From contig JAAYJI010000317.1 in NCBI GenBank assembly GCA_012523015.1, forward strand, positions 1 through 49,003: a DNA stretch of 49,003 nt, written 5' to 3'. The notes beneath the pieces were generated by a model that ran no database searches, was not told the origin of the DNA, and saw nothing but the letters and a program-made list of their open reading frames with translations. Origin of the DNA: Candidatus Hydrogenedentota bacterium (GTDB lineage: Bacteria > Hydrogenedentota > Hydrogenedentia > Hydrogenedentales > CAITNO01). Positions 26,495-35,358 of the stretch are shown here, piece after piece; position 1 is the first letter of the stretch, and every line of letters begins with the position of its first letter. The position numbers were made by a program, and so were the translations under genes.

Positions 26495-28144
26495 TTATTG
26501 ACCGGGAGCGCCGCCTTGCCCTTGGGCTTCAGCTGCAGCTTGGAGCGCCTGTTCATAACGAAGTTTTTCGACCTGAGCCTCTTCGACCTTCTTCTCGGAC
26601 AGGGCGATAACTGCGTCTACATCTTTTGCCACATTCGGAGATTCGCTCACAGGAATGACGGCAACGATGCTAGGCACGTGCTGATAGCTTCCAATGGCAA
26701 CGTCGAATTGTTTGGAATCGCGGGCGCGATCACCTTCATCAATGGCTTGGCTGGCGGCATCCAGCACTTCGTTGATCACGTCGGATATCTCACGTGTAAG
26801 CCGCCGTTTGTTCTCGTTCGCCTTCTCATATTGCGCCTTAAATTCATCATCGATGGCTTCAAAGAAACCAATTGCTTGACGATAGGTGCTGATGGCGTTG
26901 GCGAAATCGCTGGCTTCACGGAATCGGTTCGCTTCTTCATGAACACGTTCACCTGTGGCGATAATACTCAACGCCACTTCCAAGCGTGCATTGCGGTCTC
27001 GAATCGCCACGTTTGTGCTTTGAATATAAGAAGCGGCATCTTCGTTGGCGCGGTCGTAATTCAAAGCGTTGGTAAAGGCTTCCAAGGCGCTGTTTAAATC
27101 GGTTTCTTCAGCAGTGGGCAGTTCAAAGCGGTTGAGATAAAACTTTCCTTCCTCCATATAATGGCGGGAAAGTTTTCCGCCAATACGACGCCGATCTACA
27201 TCGCCAAAGTCATATGCTTTTTTCCATTCTGCCACACCTCTCAGCTTAATGGTTTCGTCATCATTGGCATAAAAGATATCGCCAAGCCGTTCGTAGGCAC
27301 TGGTGAGATGGGGATTCACTTTTTCAAAATTGAGGTAAACTTTTTCAACTTGAGGCATATTATTTTTTTCGTTGAGCAGATAGTCCATTTCATTGATAAA
27401 GTACATGGTCAAAGCACGCTCAGACGGTTGGGGCAACACAAAGTCTTTGACACTGGTGTCCATCTGCAACACCGTGTACCAGACGTCAGCAACAGCAACA
27501 ACAGCACGCAAATAATAAGCACGTCCGCCTTGTTTCAAAAAGCCGTTGTAGTTCAAATGCGTACGGTTATAGTCGTGGGCGATCAAGCGCATGTCTTCCG
27601 TCATATAACTTCTTTTCTGCGCGAAATAGGGCTTCATCTCCCGTATGAAAATCCGCTTCTCTTGAATGGATTCAAATCCGTAACGGTCTACATTCGCTTC
27701 AATGTCCGCGATAATCTGACGCCGTAATTCTTTATCCGCATCTGTCCAGACAAAGCCATAAGGCAGCATCAGGTTTGCCGTCAGGGAAGCAAGCATCCCC
27801 ATGCGATAGGCAAAATAGGCGGTGGGCACATAGTGCTGCACTTCCCGAAGTAATTGGATTTGCGTGGCAATGGCATCCATCACCTCCGCTTCATTAGATA
27901 GCGGAACTTCCGATGCAAGATGCTGCCAGCCTGCGCTGACTCCTGCCATCAGATCCCGTTCAAAGTTGGGTCCCACAATTCCGCCCGGACGGAAGGTGGA
28001 CGGGAAACTGTCCTTGATAACTTGTAATGACATGGCGGCGATACTGCGCATCGCTCGCGGTCCCCAAGCATGTGCGTTGGAGGCTTGAACGCTCAAAATC
28101 AACAAAAACACCAGAATTACGTGAAAAAGGCCATGTTTACGCAT
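26495..28144 (-). CDS. Secreted TPR-containing protein, 549 aa
   Basis: It has a clear signal peptide (MRKHGLFHVILVFLLILSVQ, then cleavage after SNAHA) giving a mature start of AWGPRAMRSIAAMSL. Residues ~30-240 form a helical domain of unknown identity. The N-terminal Trp and helical style recall zinc-dependent phospholipase C proteins, but their His ligands are not obvious, so I do not assign that function. Residues ~290-530 hold four or more degenerate TPR-like repeats, such as YERLGDIFYANDDETIK, LNSALEAFTNALNYDRAN, ANAISTYRQAIGFFEAID and FDVAIGSYQHVPSI. The C-terminus is Gln/Gly-rich (AEAQGQGGAPGQ). It is likely a periplasmic protein-protein scaffold. The gene stands alone, with a 204-bp upstream gap and 84 bp to the WbsX gene. 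Confidence 0.82.
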   Translation of the reverse strand: MRKHGLFHVILVFLLILSVQASNAHAWGPRAMRSIAAMSLQVIKDSFPSTFRPGGIVGPNFERDLMAGVSAGWQHLASEVPLSNEAEVMDAIATQIQLLREVQHYVPTAYFAYRMGMLASLTANLMLPYGFVWTDADKELRRQIIADIEANVDRYGFESIQEKRIFIREMKPYFAQKRSYMTEDMRLIAHDYNRTHLNYNGFLKQGGRAYYLRAVVAVADVWYTVLQMDTSVKDFVLPQPSERALTMYFINEMDYLLNEKNNMPQVEKVYLNFEKVNPHLTSAYERLGDIFYANDDETIKLRGVAEWKKAYDFGDVDRRRIGGKLSRHYMEEGKFYLNRFELPTAEETDLNSALEAFTNALNYDRANEDAASYIQSTNVAIRDRNARLEVALSIIATGERVHEEANRFREASDFANAISTYRQAIGFFEAIDDEFKAQYEKANENKRRLTREISDVINEVLDAASQAIDEGDRARDSKQFDVAIGSYQHVPSIVAVIPVSESPNVAKDVDAVIALSEKKVEEAQVEKLRYEQALQAAAEAQGQGGAPGQ

Positions 28145-28348
28145 GACAAATGTTCCTCATGACGCGACTCGCGCGCTGGTAAGGTTTCAATCCACTTCCC
28201 AATCAGGCCGCCGCAGCGAAAGCCGGTATTGCTCTTCCTATGAGTATAATTATATTCACCTTATCTAAATCAGGAAATAGGACTCCTGTACACATTACAA
28301 GTACATACTATTACTAGTAGAGAAAATAACACAAAATACACCAAAGTG
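28145..28348 (-). promoter_or_regulatory. Upstream region of the TPR gene with candidate -10 box
   Basis: This A+T-rich gap lies between the acyltransferase-hydrolase stop and the TPR start. On the minus strand TATAAT is at 28254-28249 with a TG four bases before it. The -35 match is poor. This gives a leader of about 100 nt. Nothing else is seen. Confidence 0.3.
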
Positions 28349-30664
28349 TCAACTGTTTTTTACTGCAGAGTCATTTTCAGGCTCTGTTTTTGGCGGAGCA
28401 CTTCCCAAAAGCAAGCGCACACCGAGCTTTAGATATTGGGAAATGATGGTACCAAGACGCCGGCCCATGAGCCAATAGCGGCGAGAATGTGCCTGCCGTG
28501 CATTTTTCATAAGGAAATTTTCAACCTGTTCGAAGACTTCCATGCTCCCGTCACCGTTGATAATTCCATGTCGAATACGTTCGAAAAGAGTCAATTGTTT
28601 TTCCGCGGTACCTATGCCCGCGAAAATATCTGGACCGCTTGAAGGATTCACGGTCGGATCTTTAGATGCCTGAATGACCAAAGACGGGATTTCAATCTGC
28701 AGCAATGATTCTGCTGTTACATTCATGACCGCCGTCAATTGCTGCACACCGGTAAGCGGATTTCGGGTGTAATTGATGTGCTTATTCTCAGGATCATTAT
28801 CCACAAAGTCCCAAGCATAATGACTTTGCCCCAAACGCTTTAAGATGGAGTTGATAGATAGAATCGAAGGAACCAGACGGATGGAATAGTTCCGCACGTA
28901 AAGGGGTGCGCAGATGGCTACCACGGCGCCCAAAGCATTTTGTTTTCGGGCCGCAGCAATGAGGGCGAGGCATCCGCCCGTTGAGAAACCTGCCACCGAC
29001 ACATTGGACGTAATGGTTCTCAGAATTGCATAACCCCGATTCACGGAATTGTACCAATCGTCCCATTGCTTGCCGGCGAGGTCTTCGGGCGCTGTACCGT
29101 GACCGCTTAGGCGCACGCCGAAAACGGCAAAGCCGCAGCGGTAGAGATGATCCGCGAGGGCACGTACCTCCAAAGGTGCTGCCATATAGCCATGGGTAAG
29201 AACCACGCCTCCTTTGATCCGCCAGGGACATAACAAAAAGGGGCGGCCCACCCACGGCGGTTTACATTCTTGAGGAATATAAAAGCGTGCGTAATCTTGC
29301 TCGAATTTTTGGAGCTCCTGCTTCCACAAATAGCGTCGTAAAAAAGCTTTGACCACAAAATTAGGCGCCCACGCAACATAGCGCAACAGGTTCGCTTGGA
29401 TTTGTGCCGCCTCATATTCGTTGACAATGACTTCGGGCGTCGCCTCTTCAGGCATAACATGAAATCCCGGCGGCGGCCGGAATCGATTCTTTGTCTTTCG
29501 ATACCCCCATTCCAAAGACTCCAAATAACCCTGACTTACCGCCATGTCTAAAAAGCTTTGAAAGGCGGGATGCGGCTCATCATAAAGCAGCGTTTCACAT
29601 TGATGCTCCAAATCAGGATGCAAATGGAGGGCGCGCCGGTGCACTTGAAGGAAGCTTAGGAAAATACGCTCACGATAGCTGCGCTCCGTGATCACGCGCC
29701 CTTCTAATTGATGATGGACAATGCCGGCAAAAAGATGATCAAGGTTAATGGTCACGCCGCCGTAGATCGTGCGCATGAACTGATCGGTTATCATGCGTGC
29801 AGCAAGCTGAAATTTTTCCCGTGGATTGGATTCCAAAGCCTCAAGATCATTAAGTCCACACGCCATCATGGAGGCATATTCAGGGGCTTCCAAAAGGGCG
29901 CTCACATCCAAAGGCTCTCCAAAGGTAATATCAATATCGGTGTCCTCGGCGAGCACGGTGCCTTCAACCGATAATTCGGCAAGGCTCCGATCGCTTAAAT
30001 CAGCATTCAGATGTCTTGCAGCGCGCAAAAAGATATTGTCTCGGGCACGGATTGGATAATAGGTAATGTTCACCGGCACAATGACCGTTCGAACAGCGCT
30101 CACTTCGTCTACGGATTTGAGATCGAAGAGTGCCAGAGCTCGTTCAATATCCTCTTTTTGACCGCGTTCTTCAAGGCACTGAAATTTCGCACGATAGAAA
30201 GCACTGCGCAGGGCCAGCGCAGCGGCGCCGGTACGGGGCGGGCGGAACCGGTGACCATCAAATATTTCCAAACCGCCATTTTTAGAGATGACCTCTTTAT
30301 TTTTGATCATAGCCCCTTCGGGGAAAATGATCCACGGATGATCACCGCGCAAGAGCGACCGAATAATGATCTTATCGCGGTCGGGGTCTTCGGTGGATAG
30401 GGAGCCGGTCGCTTTCAAATACTGACCAATGCGCCCTTGAAAAAGTTCCCCTGAAGCCAGAGACCAAGGGGTGACCCCCATATGCTGATGAAGAACGTAA
30501 GGAAGTAATAAGGTCTCAAGGCGTGTAAAATGGTTGGCGACGAATATGACCGCCATGTCCGGATCGATAACGTCAATATTATGAAGGCGTACATTTGCCT
30601 TGATCAATTTTGACGCAAGATCGAGAAGCCACTTGGTCACCTGCAGCGCAATGGAAGCAGCCAT
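28349..30664 (-). CDS. PlsC-like acyltransferase fused to alpha/beta-hydrolase
   Basis: The 771-aa single polypeptide has two catalytic-type domains. Residues ~30-330 are a lysophospholipid-acyltransferase-like domain. ANHFTRLE has the HX4E variant of HX4D (His45), WIIFPEGAM (112-119) is the PEG motif, and TGAAALAL follows. Residues ~480-735 are an alpha/beta-hydrolase of the monoacylglycerol-lipase type. It has VVLTHGYMAAP at the oxyanion loop and the nucleophile elbow GFSTGG with Ser561. Candidate acid is in ASKDPTVNP and His in RIRHGI. No membrane helix is obvious beyond the amphipathic N-terminus. The fusion could couple removal and re-attachment of acyl chains. The start ATG has AAGGCGGT about six bases upstream. 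The 113-bp gap to the PilZ gene suggests possible co-transcription. Confidence 0.88.
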   Translation of the reverse strand: MAASIALQVTKWLLDLASKLIKANVRLHNIDVIDPDMAVIFVANHFTRLETLLLPYVLHQHMGVTPWSLASGELFQGRIGQYLKATGSLSTEDPDRDKIIIRSLLRGDHPWIIFPEGAMIKNKEVISKNGGLEIFDGHRFRPPRTGAAALALRSAFYRAKFQCLEERGQKEDIERALALFDLKSVDEVSAVRTVIVPVNITYYPIRARDNIFLRAARHLNADLSDRSLAELSVEGTVLAEDTDIDITFGEPLDVSALLEAPEYASMMACGLNDLEALESNPREKFQLAARMITDQFMRTIYGGVTINLDHLFAGIVHHQLEGRVITERSYRERIFLSFLQVHRRALHLHPDLEHQCETLLYDEPHPAFQSFLDMAVSQGYLESLEWGYRKTKNRFRPPPGFHVMPEEATPEVIVNEYEAAQIQANLLRYVAWAPNFVVKAFLRRYLWKQELQKFEQDYARFYIPQECKPPWVGRPFLLCPWRIKGGVVLTHGYMAAPLEVRALADHLYRCGFAVFGVRLSGHGTAPEDLAGKQWDDWYNSVNRGYAILRTITSNVSVAGFSTGGCLALIAAARKQNALGAVVAICAPLYVRNYSIRLVPSILSINSILKRLGQSHYAWDFVDNDPENKHINYTRNPLTGVQQLTAVMNVTAESLLQIEIPSLVIQASKDPTVNPSSGPDIFAGIGTAEKQLTLFERIRHGIINGDGSMEVFEQVENFLMKNARQAHSRRYWLMGRRLGTIISQYLKLGVRLLLGSAPPKTEPENDSAVKNS

Positions 30665-30777
30665 CAGTACACCGCCTTAATCACGTCAGTACCACTCCTT
30701 CATTTCAGGCGTTTTACTCCTGTCTTTCCATCACCTGTACGGCTATAAACCGGTACATTAATGTCGGGCAAAGCCTA

Positions 30778-31116
30778 TTACGCCACAGTTCCATTCGTAA
30801 CAGAGTACTCAATTTGTTTCAACAGCGTTTCGATCCGTTTCGTTTGTGAAGCGTCGAAAGCAATGGCGAAACCCAAGTCATCAAAGCGGGAAACCTCTCC
30901 TCTACACATAACCGCTTGATGACCCAAACAAAGGGGAATGAGGTAAACGCGCACACGGAGACCTAACGGAAGGAATCGCTCGGTTTCAAAAAACAAACCG
31001 GTCGAACTGATGTTTTCCGTGTTGCCTTCCAACAAAACGCCGCTGTCCAAACGCACTTCCACACGCATGGGAATACCATGACGAAGTTCTTTGCGTCTCT
31101 CTAAGTTCATTGCCAT
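30778..31116 (-). CDS. PilZ-domain protein (putative c-di-GMP binding)
   Basis: About 112 aa, essentially one PilZ domain. The c-di-GMP-contacting pattern is present in loose form: an Arg-rich N-terminus ERRKELRHGIPMRVE, equivalent to RxxxR, and NISSTGLFFET, equivalent to (D/N)xSxxG. CRGEVSRFDDLGFAIAFD completes the barrel. It would respond to cyclic-di-GMP and change partner activity, though the partner is unknown. The longest open frame starts at 31155, but the AAGGAGGA at 31121-31128 points to ATG 31116 (MAMNLERRKEL) or ATG 31110. 31116 lies close to the site and 31110 has ten bases, so either is possible. The gene lies between the acyltransferase-hydrolase and ptsI genes, each with a moderate gap. 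Confidence 0.88.
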   Translation of the reverse strand: MAMNLERRKELRHGIPMRVEVRLDSGVLLEGNTENISSTGLFFETERFLPLGLRVRVYLIPLCLGHQAVMCRGEVSRFDDLGFAIAFDASQTKRIETLLKQIEYSVTNGTVA

Positions 31117-31448
31117 ATTTTCCTCCTTGCATAGGATGCAGTCAACCATACCCAAAGAGTCCTGCAGGCAACCGTCATTTATCCAGCACCCTCTATCATA
31201 CCTTTATTTGTCTAAAAAGTCCAGTATTTTTTTTGTGCCGGTACTCAAAAGCGGCTTCTAAGGATGATTTATATCGATCTTGTTCAAATCTATAGGTTAA
31301 AACGAAAAGACAAATAATTTTGTTACAGCGCTCGAAAAAAAACAACTTTCATCTCATTATGTCAAGGGAATCGCTACGCGACGCAATGATATCACCGTCT
31401 CAGATGGGGGCGTGAGCTGATTCAAAAGGGAGGGACCTCTGCTGCGAC
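31117..31448. other. Intergenic region between ptsI and the PilZ gene
   Basis: The region is 332 bp with no gene. It holds the candidate PilZ promoter at 31195-31223 and A/T-rich stretches (31229-31236 is a run of eight T, 31335-31342 a run of A). No clear terminator for the ptsI-like gene is visible on the minus strand. TTGACA on the minus strand (31365-31360) lacks a matching -10. Confidence 0.4.
31195..31223 (-). promoter_or_regulatory. Candidate promoter for the PilZ gene
   Basis: On the minus strand TGGACT (31223-31218) and TATGAT (31200-31195) are 17 bp apart. They match the sigma-70 consensus at 4 and 5 of 6 bases. The leader would be about 70 nt. Confidence 0.4.
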
Positions 31449-33179
31449 TTATAGTTCCGACGCTAAGGCGGGCAGGCTGCGTTTGGCGATAATACGGGCT
31501 AAGCCGATTCGTCGGGGACTGACGCTGACGCTGCGTATACCGCAATCAATAAGCTTGGCTAAGTGGCGGGGCTGTCCCGCAACTTCACCGCAAATGGAAA
31601 GCTCTTTTCCCGTCGCTTGAGCGGCGGCAACTACATGGGAAATGGTGTGCCAAAAGGCGGGGTGTTTGGCGTCATAATCATCGGCAACCAGACTATTGTC
31701 TCGATCCACTGCCAAGAGATATTGGATAAGATCATTGGAACCGATACTGCCAAAATCAGCAACTTTTAAAATGCTGTCAGCGCATATGCAAGCGGCAGGC
31801 ACTTCACACATGACACCATTCCGAATTTCACCGCATTCGAGATGGGCGATGCTCTGCAGGAAAAAGGCACGGAGCCGCAAAAACTGCTGCTCACTAATTA
31901 TCATGGGATACATCACCTGAACCGGTCCATGGACAGAGGCGCGTGCAATGGCGCGCGCTTGCACAGCCAAGAGTTCGGGGTGTCCCAACAAAACACGGGC
32001 GCCGCGATAGCCCAAGGCAGGATTTTCCTCACGGGGCAAACTTAAGAAGCGCGCCGCCTTATCGCCTCCGAGATCGGCAAGACGCAAGGAGATAGGCCGT
32101 CCGTTCATTGCTTTGATCACGGCCGCGTAACGCTCATACTGTTCGTCCTCCGTAAGGATGCGGTCGTGTACGATGAACTCAAATTCGGTGCGATACAAGC
32201 CGATACCCTCCGCTCCCATTTCATCGGCGAATCGTGCTTCATCGACAGAATTGATATTGGCCAACACTTTAAATCCGTCAACAGGCGCGACGGTCTTGAA
32301 CCGCACATCGGCCTTCTTTTTCAGGGTCGGATAGAGTTTCAAGGTGGAAGCCTGAGGATTGATAATGATCTCCCCTGTGGCACCATTCATCAGAACCGTA
32401 TCGCCGGACTTGATATGGTGCAAAAGATTTTGCACGCCACAGACGGCAGGAATACCCAAGCTGCGCGCGAGAATGGCAACATGTGAATTGGGACCGCCAT
32501 GTTCCGTAACGAATCCCGCCGTACTCGAAAGATTTAAAGATAGGGTCTCGCCGGGAAGGAGCTCTTCAATCACAACAATGGTGGGCTCTTGATCCCCATC
32601 TTTTTCTTGCATGGCCGCTTCGGTCTTTTCCCCACGGCTTTTAAAGAACATCGTCAAAATACGGCGGCGCACCTCGCCAATATCTGAAGCCCGATCCTTG
32701 AGATAGGTATCTTCCATGGCGAGGAATCGCGCTTCGAAAGAATCGAGCACCTCCACACATGCCGCTTCCGCATTGATCGCTTTCGTGTGTATGATTTTGG
32801 AGGTTTCGTCGTAAAGCATCTCATCAAGGATGATCATCTTTTGCGCTTGGAAAATGGTCGCGTGAACAGGTCCCACCCGCTTTTGCGCGAGATCAATGAC
32901 TTCATCCAAGGCTTCAGCGGCTAAATCCAGATGTTTGCGCAAGCGTGCCAATTCCTGAGGCATCTCGCTTTTTTTCACCGTGTACCGCGGCGTATAGCTC
33001 TCATTATCTCGGACAATTACTCGAACCGGACGGCAGACAATGCCGTCGCTGATCGGTGTTCCTGCCAATCGCCGCTCTTTCAATTGTATATGGTGTTGTT
33101 TTTTTGCTGGCACTAGATTATCGCGGTTCGGCCGCGTCCATTCCGATTGATGCTTCTTTGGGCTCCTCGCCACACACAT
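31449..33179 (-). CDS. ptsI: PTS enzyme I-like phosphoenolpyruvate-protein phosphotransferase
   Basis: The enzyme takes phosphate from PEP onto a His and passes it to HPr. The phospho-His site is TEHGGPNSHVAILAR (His233). The PEP-binding barrel shows GIGLYRTEFEF and NDLIQYLLAVDRDN, with Cys530 in SICGEVAG. The C-terminus ends about 20-30 residues earlier than in E. coli or B. subtilis enzyme I. The N-terminus is ambiguous. The longest frame starts at ATG 33179 and adds ~37 residues unlike the family. The TTG at 33068 gives MAGTPISDGIVCRP, which aligns well with known enzyme I N-termini but has only a weak AGAG upstream. No HPr, EIIA or sugar permease gene is in the window, and no GAF domain as in PtsP. 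Confidence 0.9.
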   Translation of the reverse strand: MCVARSPKKHQSEWTRPNRDNLVPAKKQHHIQLKERRLAGTPISDGIVCRPVRVIVRDNESYTPRYTVKKSEMPQELARLRKHLDLAAEALDEVIDLAQKRVGPVHATIFQAQKMIILDEMLYDETSKIIHTKAINAEAACVEVLDSFEARFLAMEDTYLKDRASDIGEVRRRILTMFFKSRGEKTEAAMQEKDGDQEPTIVVIEELLPGETLSLNLSSTAGFVTEHGGPNSHVAILARSLGIPAVCGVQNLLHHIKSGDTVLMNGATGEIIINPQASTLKLYPTLKKKADVRFKTVAPVDGFKVLANINSVDEARFADEMGAEGIGLYRTEFEFIVHDRILTEDEQYERYAAVIKAMNGRPISLRLADLGGDKAARFLSLPREENPALGYRGARVLLGHPELLAVQARAIARASVHGPVQVMYPMIISEQQFLRLRAFFLQSIAHLECGEIRNGVMCEVPAACICADSILKVADFGSIGSNDLIQYLLAVDRDNSLVADDYDAKHPAFWHTISHVVAAAQATGKELSICGEVAGQPRHLAKLIDCGIRSVSVSPRRIGLARIIAKRSLPALASEL

Positions 33180-33227
33180 TAGCTTCTGTGTTGATGATTG
33201 TACTCATCTTGATAAAAGACCGCATCC

Positions 33228-33253
33228 CCTGTGCAGCGCTCGACGTGCACAGG
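33228..33253. other. Stem-loop between ilvD and ptsI
   Basis: CCTGTGCA (33228-33235) and TGCACAGG (33246-33253) form a perfect 8-bp stem with a 10-nt loop. It lies in the 165-bp gap between ilvD and the longest ptsI frame. On the minus strand a TCTTTT follows only after a 7-nt gap, so it is at best a weak terminator. It could also be an operator or mRNA processing site. Confidence 0.4.
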
Positions 33254-33344
33254 AGAACGCGTGTCTATGACAACAAAACCGGCGCCTGCGAAACATCCGA
33301 TCTCTCGACGTTCACCTAAGGACACAGATGGAATTGTTGATAGG

Positions 33345-35015
33345 TTATTTTAATACAGCGCCTGTATTCGCGCTCGTTACAAACTGTTGGTATCGCTTGA
33401 GCCATCCACTCAATTGGCGATCCGGCGCGGCAGGGCGATCCTTTTCGCGAGCCGCCAATTCGTCATCGCTCAGTTTCACATTCAGCGTACGCGCCGGAAT
33501 ATCGATCTCAATGGTATCTCCATTTTTCAAAAGGCCGATAGGTCCGCCGGCGCTCGCTTCCGGACTGACATGACCGATGCATGCGCCCCGTGTTCCGCCG
33601 GAAAAACGCCCGTCCGTGATCAAGCTCACGCTCGTACCGAGTCCGGCGCCCATAACCGCCGAGGTTGGCGCGAGCATTTCGCGCATCCCCGGTCCGCCTT
33701 GGGGACCTTCAAAGCGAATGATAATCACATCGCCCGCCTTAACGCCGCCTTCCAAAACGGCATGCATGGCGTCTTCTTCGTTCTCGAAGATTACTGCGGG
33801 ACCGGTGTGTTTTAAAATAGCAGGATCCACGCCGGCTTCCTTGACCACAGCGCCTTCCGGCGCAAGATTACCGTAAAGTACAGCAAGGCCGCCTGTGGGG
33901 CTGTAAGGCTCATTAATGGTCTTAATCACTTCTAAATCGGTGGAACGGATGTCGCCTACATTTTCCGCAATGGTCTTTAGGGTTACGGTTTTACAATTAG
34001 GATGGATGATGCCGTCACGCTGCATCAGCTCACCCAAAATCGCCATGATGCCTCCCGCACGTCCGACATCCTCAATATGCCATTTATAGGAAGGGGACAC
34101 CTTACAGACGTTGGGAACCCGCGCGCTGACTTCGTTGAGCCGCGCCAAAGGATAGGATACGCCCGCTTCCTGGGCAATGGCGAGGGTATGCAAAACGGTA
34201 TTCGTGGAACCGCCCATGGCCATGTCCAAGGCAAAAGCGTTATCGATGGATTCAGGAGTGACCACGTCTCTGGGCCGCAAATCAGCCTTGAGAACCTCCA
34301 GCAGCTGTTTGGCAGCACGGCGTACGAGATCACGGCGTTCGTCACTGTCGGCAAGAATGGTGCCGTTACCGGGCAAGGCGATTCCCAACGCCTCACAGAG
34401 GCAATTCATGGAGTTTGCAGTGAACATACCGGAACAAGACCCGCATCCTGGACAGGCTTTGCATTCCAATTCTTCCAGTTCGGCATCAGTCATTTGACCG
34501 TGTTTGTGCTTGCCCACCCCTTCAAAGACGGTGATCAGGTCGGCGGCGTTTCCATCGTCGAGTTTCCCCGCACGCATGGGTCCGCCTGAAACGAAGACCG
34601 TGGGGATATTGCAGCGCATGGCGCCCATGAGCATGCCGGGCGTGATTTTGTCACAATTGGGGATGCACAACATGGCGTCAAACTGATGGGCTTTGATCAT
34701 GGATTCAACACTGTCCGCGATTAGCTCTCGCGACGGCAAGCTATATTTCATGCCGCTGTGGCCCATGGCGATGCCGTCGCAAATACCGATGGTATTGAAT
34801 TCAAAAGCGATGCCGCCCGCCTCTTCAATCGCCGCCTTGGCGATTCTGCCAAATTCTGCCAAGTGAACATGACCGGGAACAATTTCAGTGAAACTGTTAC
34901 AAATAGCGATAAAGGGTTTCTTAAAATCTTCTTTAGCCTTTACCTGTCCGGTTGCATATAACAAAGAACGGTGCGGAGCGCGTTCAAAACCATCTTTCAT
35001 AATCGTGCTGCCCAT
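33345..35015 (-). CDS. ilvD: Dihydroxy-acid dehydratase
   Basis: It converts dihydroxy-isovalerate and dihydroxy-methylvalerate to the 2-keto acid precursors of valine, leucine and isoleucine. It is an iron-sulfur lyase. Cys residues sit in [15 protein letters not shown] (Cys40), [13 protein letters not shown] (Cys122) and [18 protein letters not shown]. Other conserved blocks are [24 protein letters not shown], and the N-terminal [13 protein letters not shown]. The length of 556-557 aa is standard. ATG 35015 is chosen because AGGAGA (35023-35028) is seven bases away; an adjacent TTG at 35018 would be too close. A well-formed promoter lies at 35091-35119. No other ilv or leu gene is present, so it is a lone biosynthetic gene here. 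Confidence 0.97.
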   Translation of the reverse strand: MGSTIMKDGFERAPHRSLLYATGQVKAKEDFKKPFIAICNSFTEIVPGHVHLAEFGRIAKAAIEEAGGIAFEFNTIGICDGIAMGHSGMKYSLPSRELIADSVESMIKAHQFDAMLCIPNCDKITPGMLMGAMRCNIPTVFVSGGPMRAGKLDDGNAADLITVFEGVGKHKHGQMTDAELEELECKACPGCGSCSGMFTANSMNCLCEALGIALPGNGTILADSDERRDLVRRAAKQLLEVLKADLRPRDVVTPESIDNAFALDMAMGGSTNTVLHTLAIAQEAGVSYPLARLNEVSARVPNVCKVSPSYKWHIEDVGRAGGIMAILGELMQRDGIIHPNCKTVTLKTIAENVGDIRSTDLEVIKTINEPYSPTGGLAVLYGNLAPEGAVVKEAGVDPAILKHTGPAVIFENEEDAMHAVLEGGVKAGDVIIIRFEGPQGGPGMREMLAPTSAVMGAGLGTSVSLITDGRFSGGTRGACIGHVSPEASAGGPIGLLKNGDTIEIDIPARTLNVKLSDDELAAREKDRPAAPDRQLSGWLKRYQQFVTSANTGAVLK

Positions 35016-35090
35016 CAATGAATCTCCTATAAGATCTGATTATTTAGAATTGCGAGGAAAGAACACTTCAACAGTGTACATCGTCTGTAA

Positions 35091-35119
35091 AGTATACGAC
35101 CAGCCTCTGTGACATTCAA
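35091..35119 (-). promoter_or_regulatory. Sigma-70-type promoter for ilvD
   Basis: On the minus strand TTGAAT (35119-35114) and TATACT (35096-35091) are separated by exactly 17 bp. They match the consensus at 4 and 5 of 6 bases. The start would fall near 35084, leaving a leader of about 70 nt before the ribosome binding site. Confidence 0.6.
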
Positions 35120-35345
35120 ATCACTGTGCGTTGCCGGTCTCCGGGATCAAGGGTCAATAGTTAAAATGAAGATAAAAAGACCCCTCAACCAAGGATGGTA
35201 TCTACACCTGTACTTTATAAGAACAAATCGGAACGTCTTTTTGTTCGCCGCCGAAAGAAATAAGTTATGCTCTCTATGAGCGGCTCCGAAGAATGGCCGG
35301 TCTATCCGTCATTTACGGTCGTTAAATTTTTGTATTCGATTTGGG

Positions 35346-35351
35346 TATAAT
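35346..35351 (+). promoter_or_regulatory. Candidate -10 box for a leaderless GT39 transcript
   Basis: A perfect TATAAT ends seven bases before the ATG at 35359. Transcription from it would begin at or next to the start codon, and no Shine-Dalgarno sequence is present. The -35 region (TAAATT with a 17-bp spacer) is weak. Confidence 0.35.
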
Positions 35352-35358
35352 CAAGATC

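Larger units (their letters stand above)
35016..35358. other. Divergent promoter region between ilvD and the GT39-type gene
   Basis: This 343-bp region contains the minus-strand ilvD promoter at 35091-35119 and a plus-strand TATAAT just before the GT39 gene. The middle (about 35130-35330) shows no gene and no clear structure. No leader peptide or T-box is apparent for ilvD. Confidence 0.5.

Noticed and set aside
26006-27097. 363-codon plus-strand open frame
   Set aside because: It lies fully opposite the WbsX-like and TPR genes, both of which have clear domains and signal peptides. Its own translation looks like random shadow sequence.
31270-31300. tRNA-like T-loop string GTTCAAATC
   Set aside because: Flanking bases do not form a T-stem, and no acceptor or anticodon arm is present.
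33056-33319. 87-codon plus-strand frame with a hydrophobic start
   Set aside because: It overlaps the ptsI 5' region on the other strand, has no ribosome site, and its hydrophobic stretch ends in sequence of no family. Kept out, though the ptsI start is itself uncertain here.
34002-34589. 195-codon plus-strand open frame
   Set aside because: Antisense shadow of ilvD.
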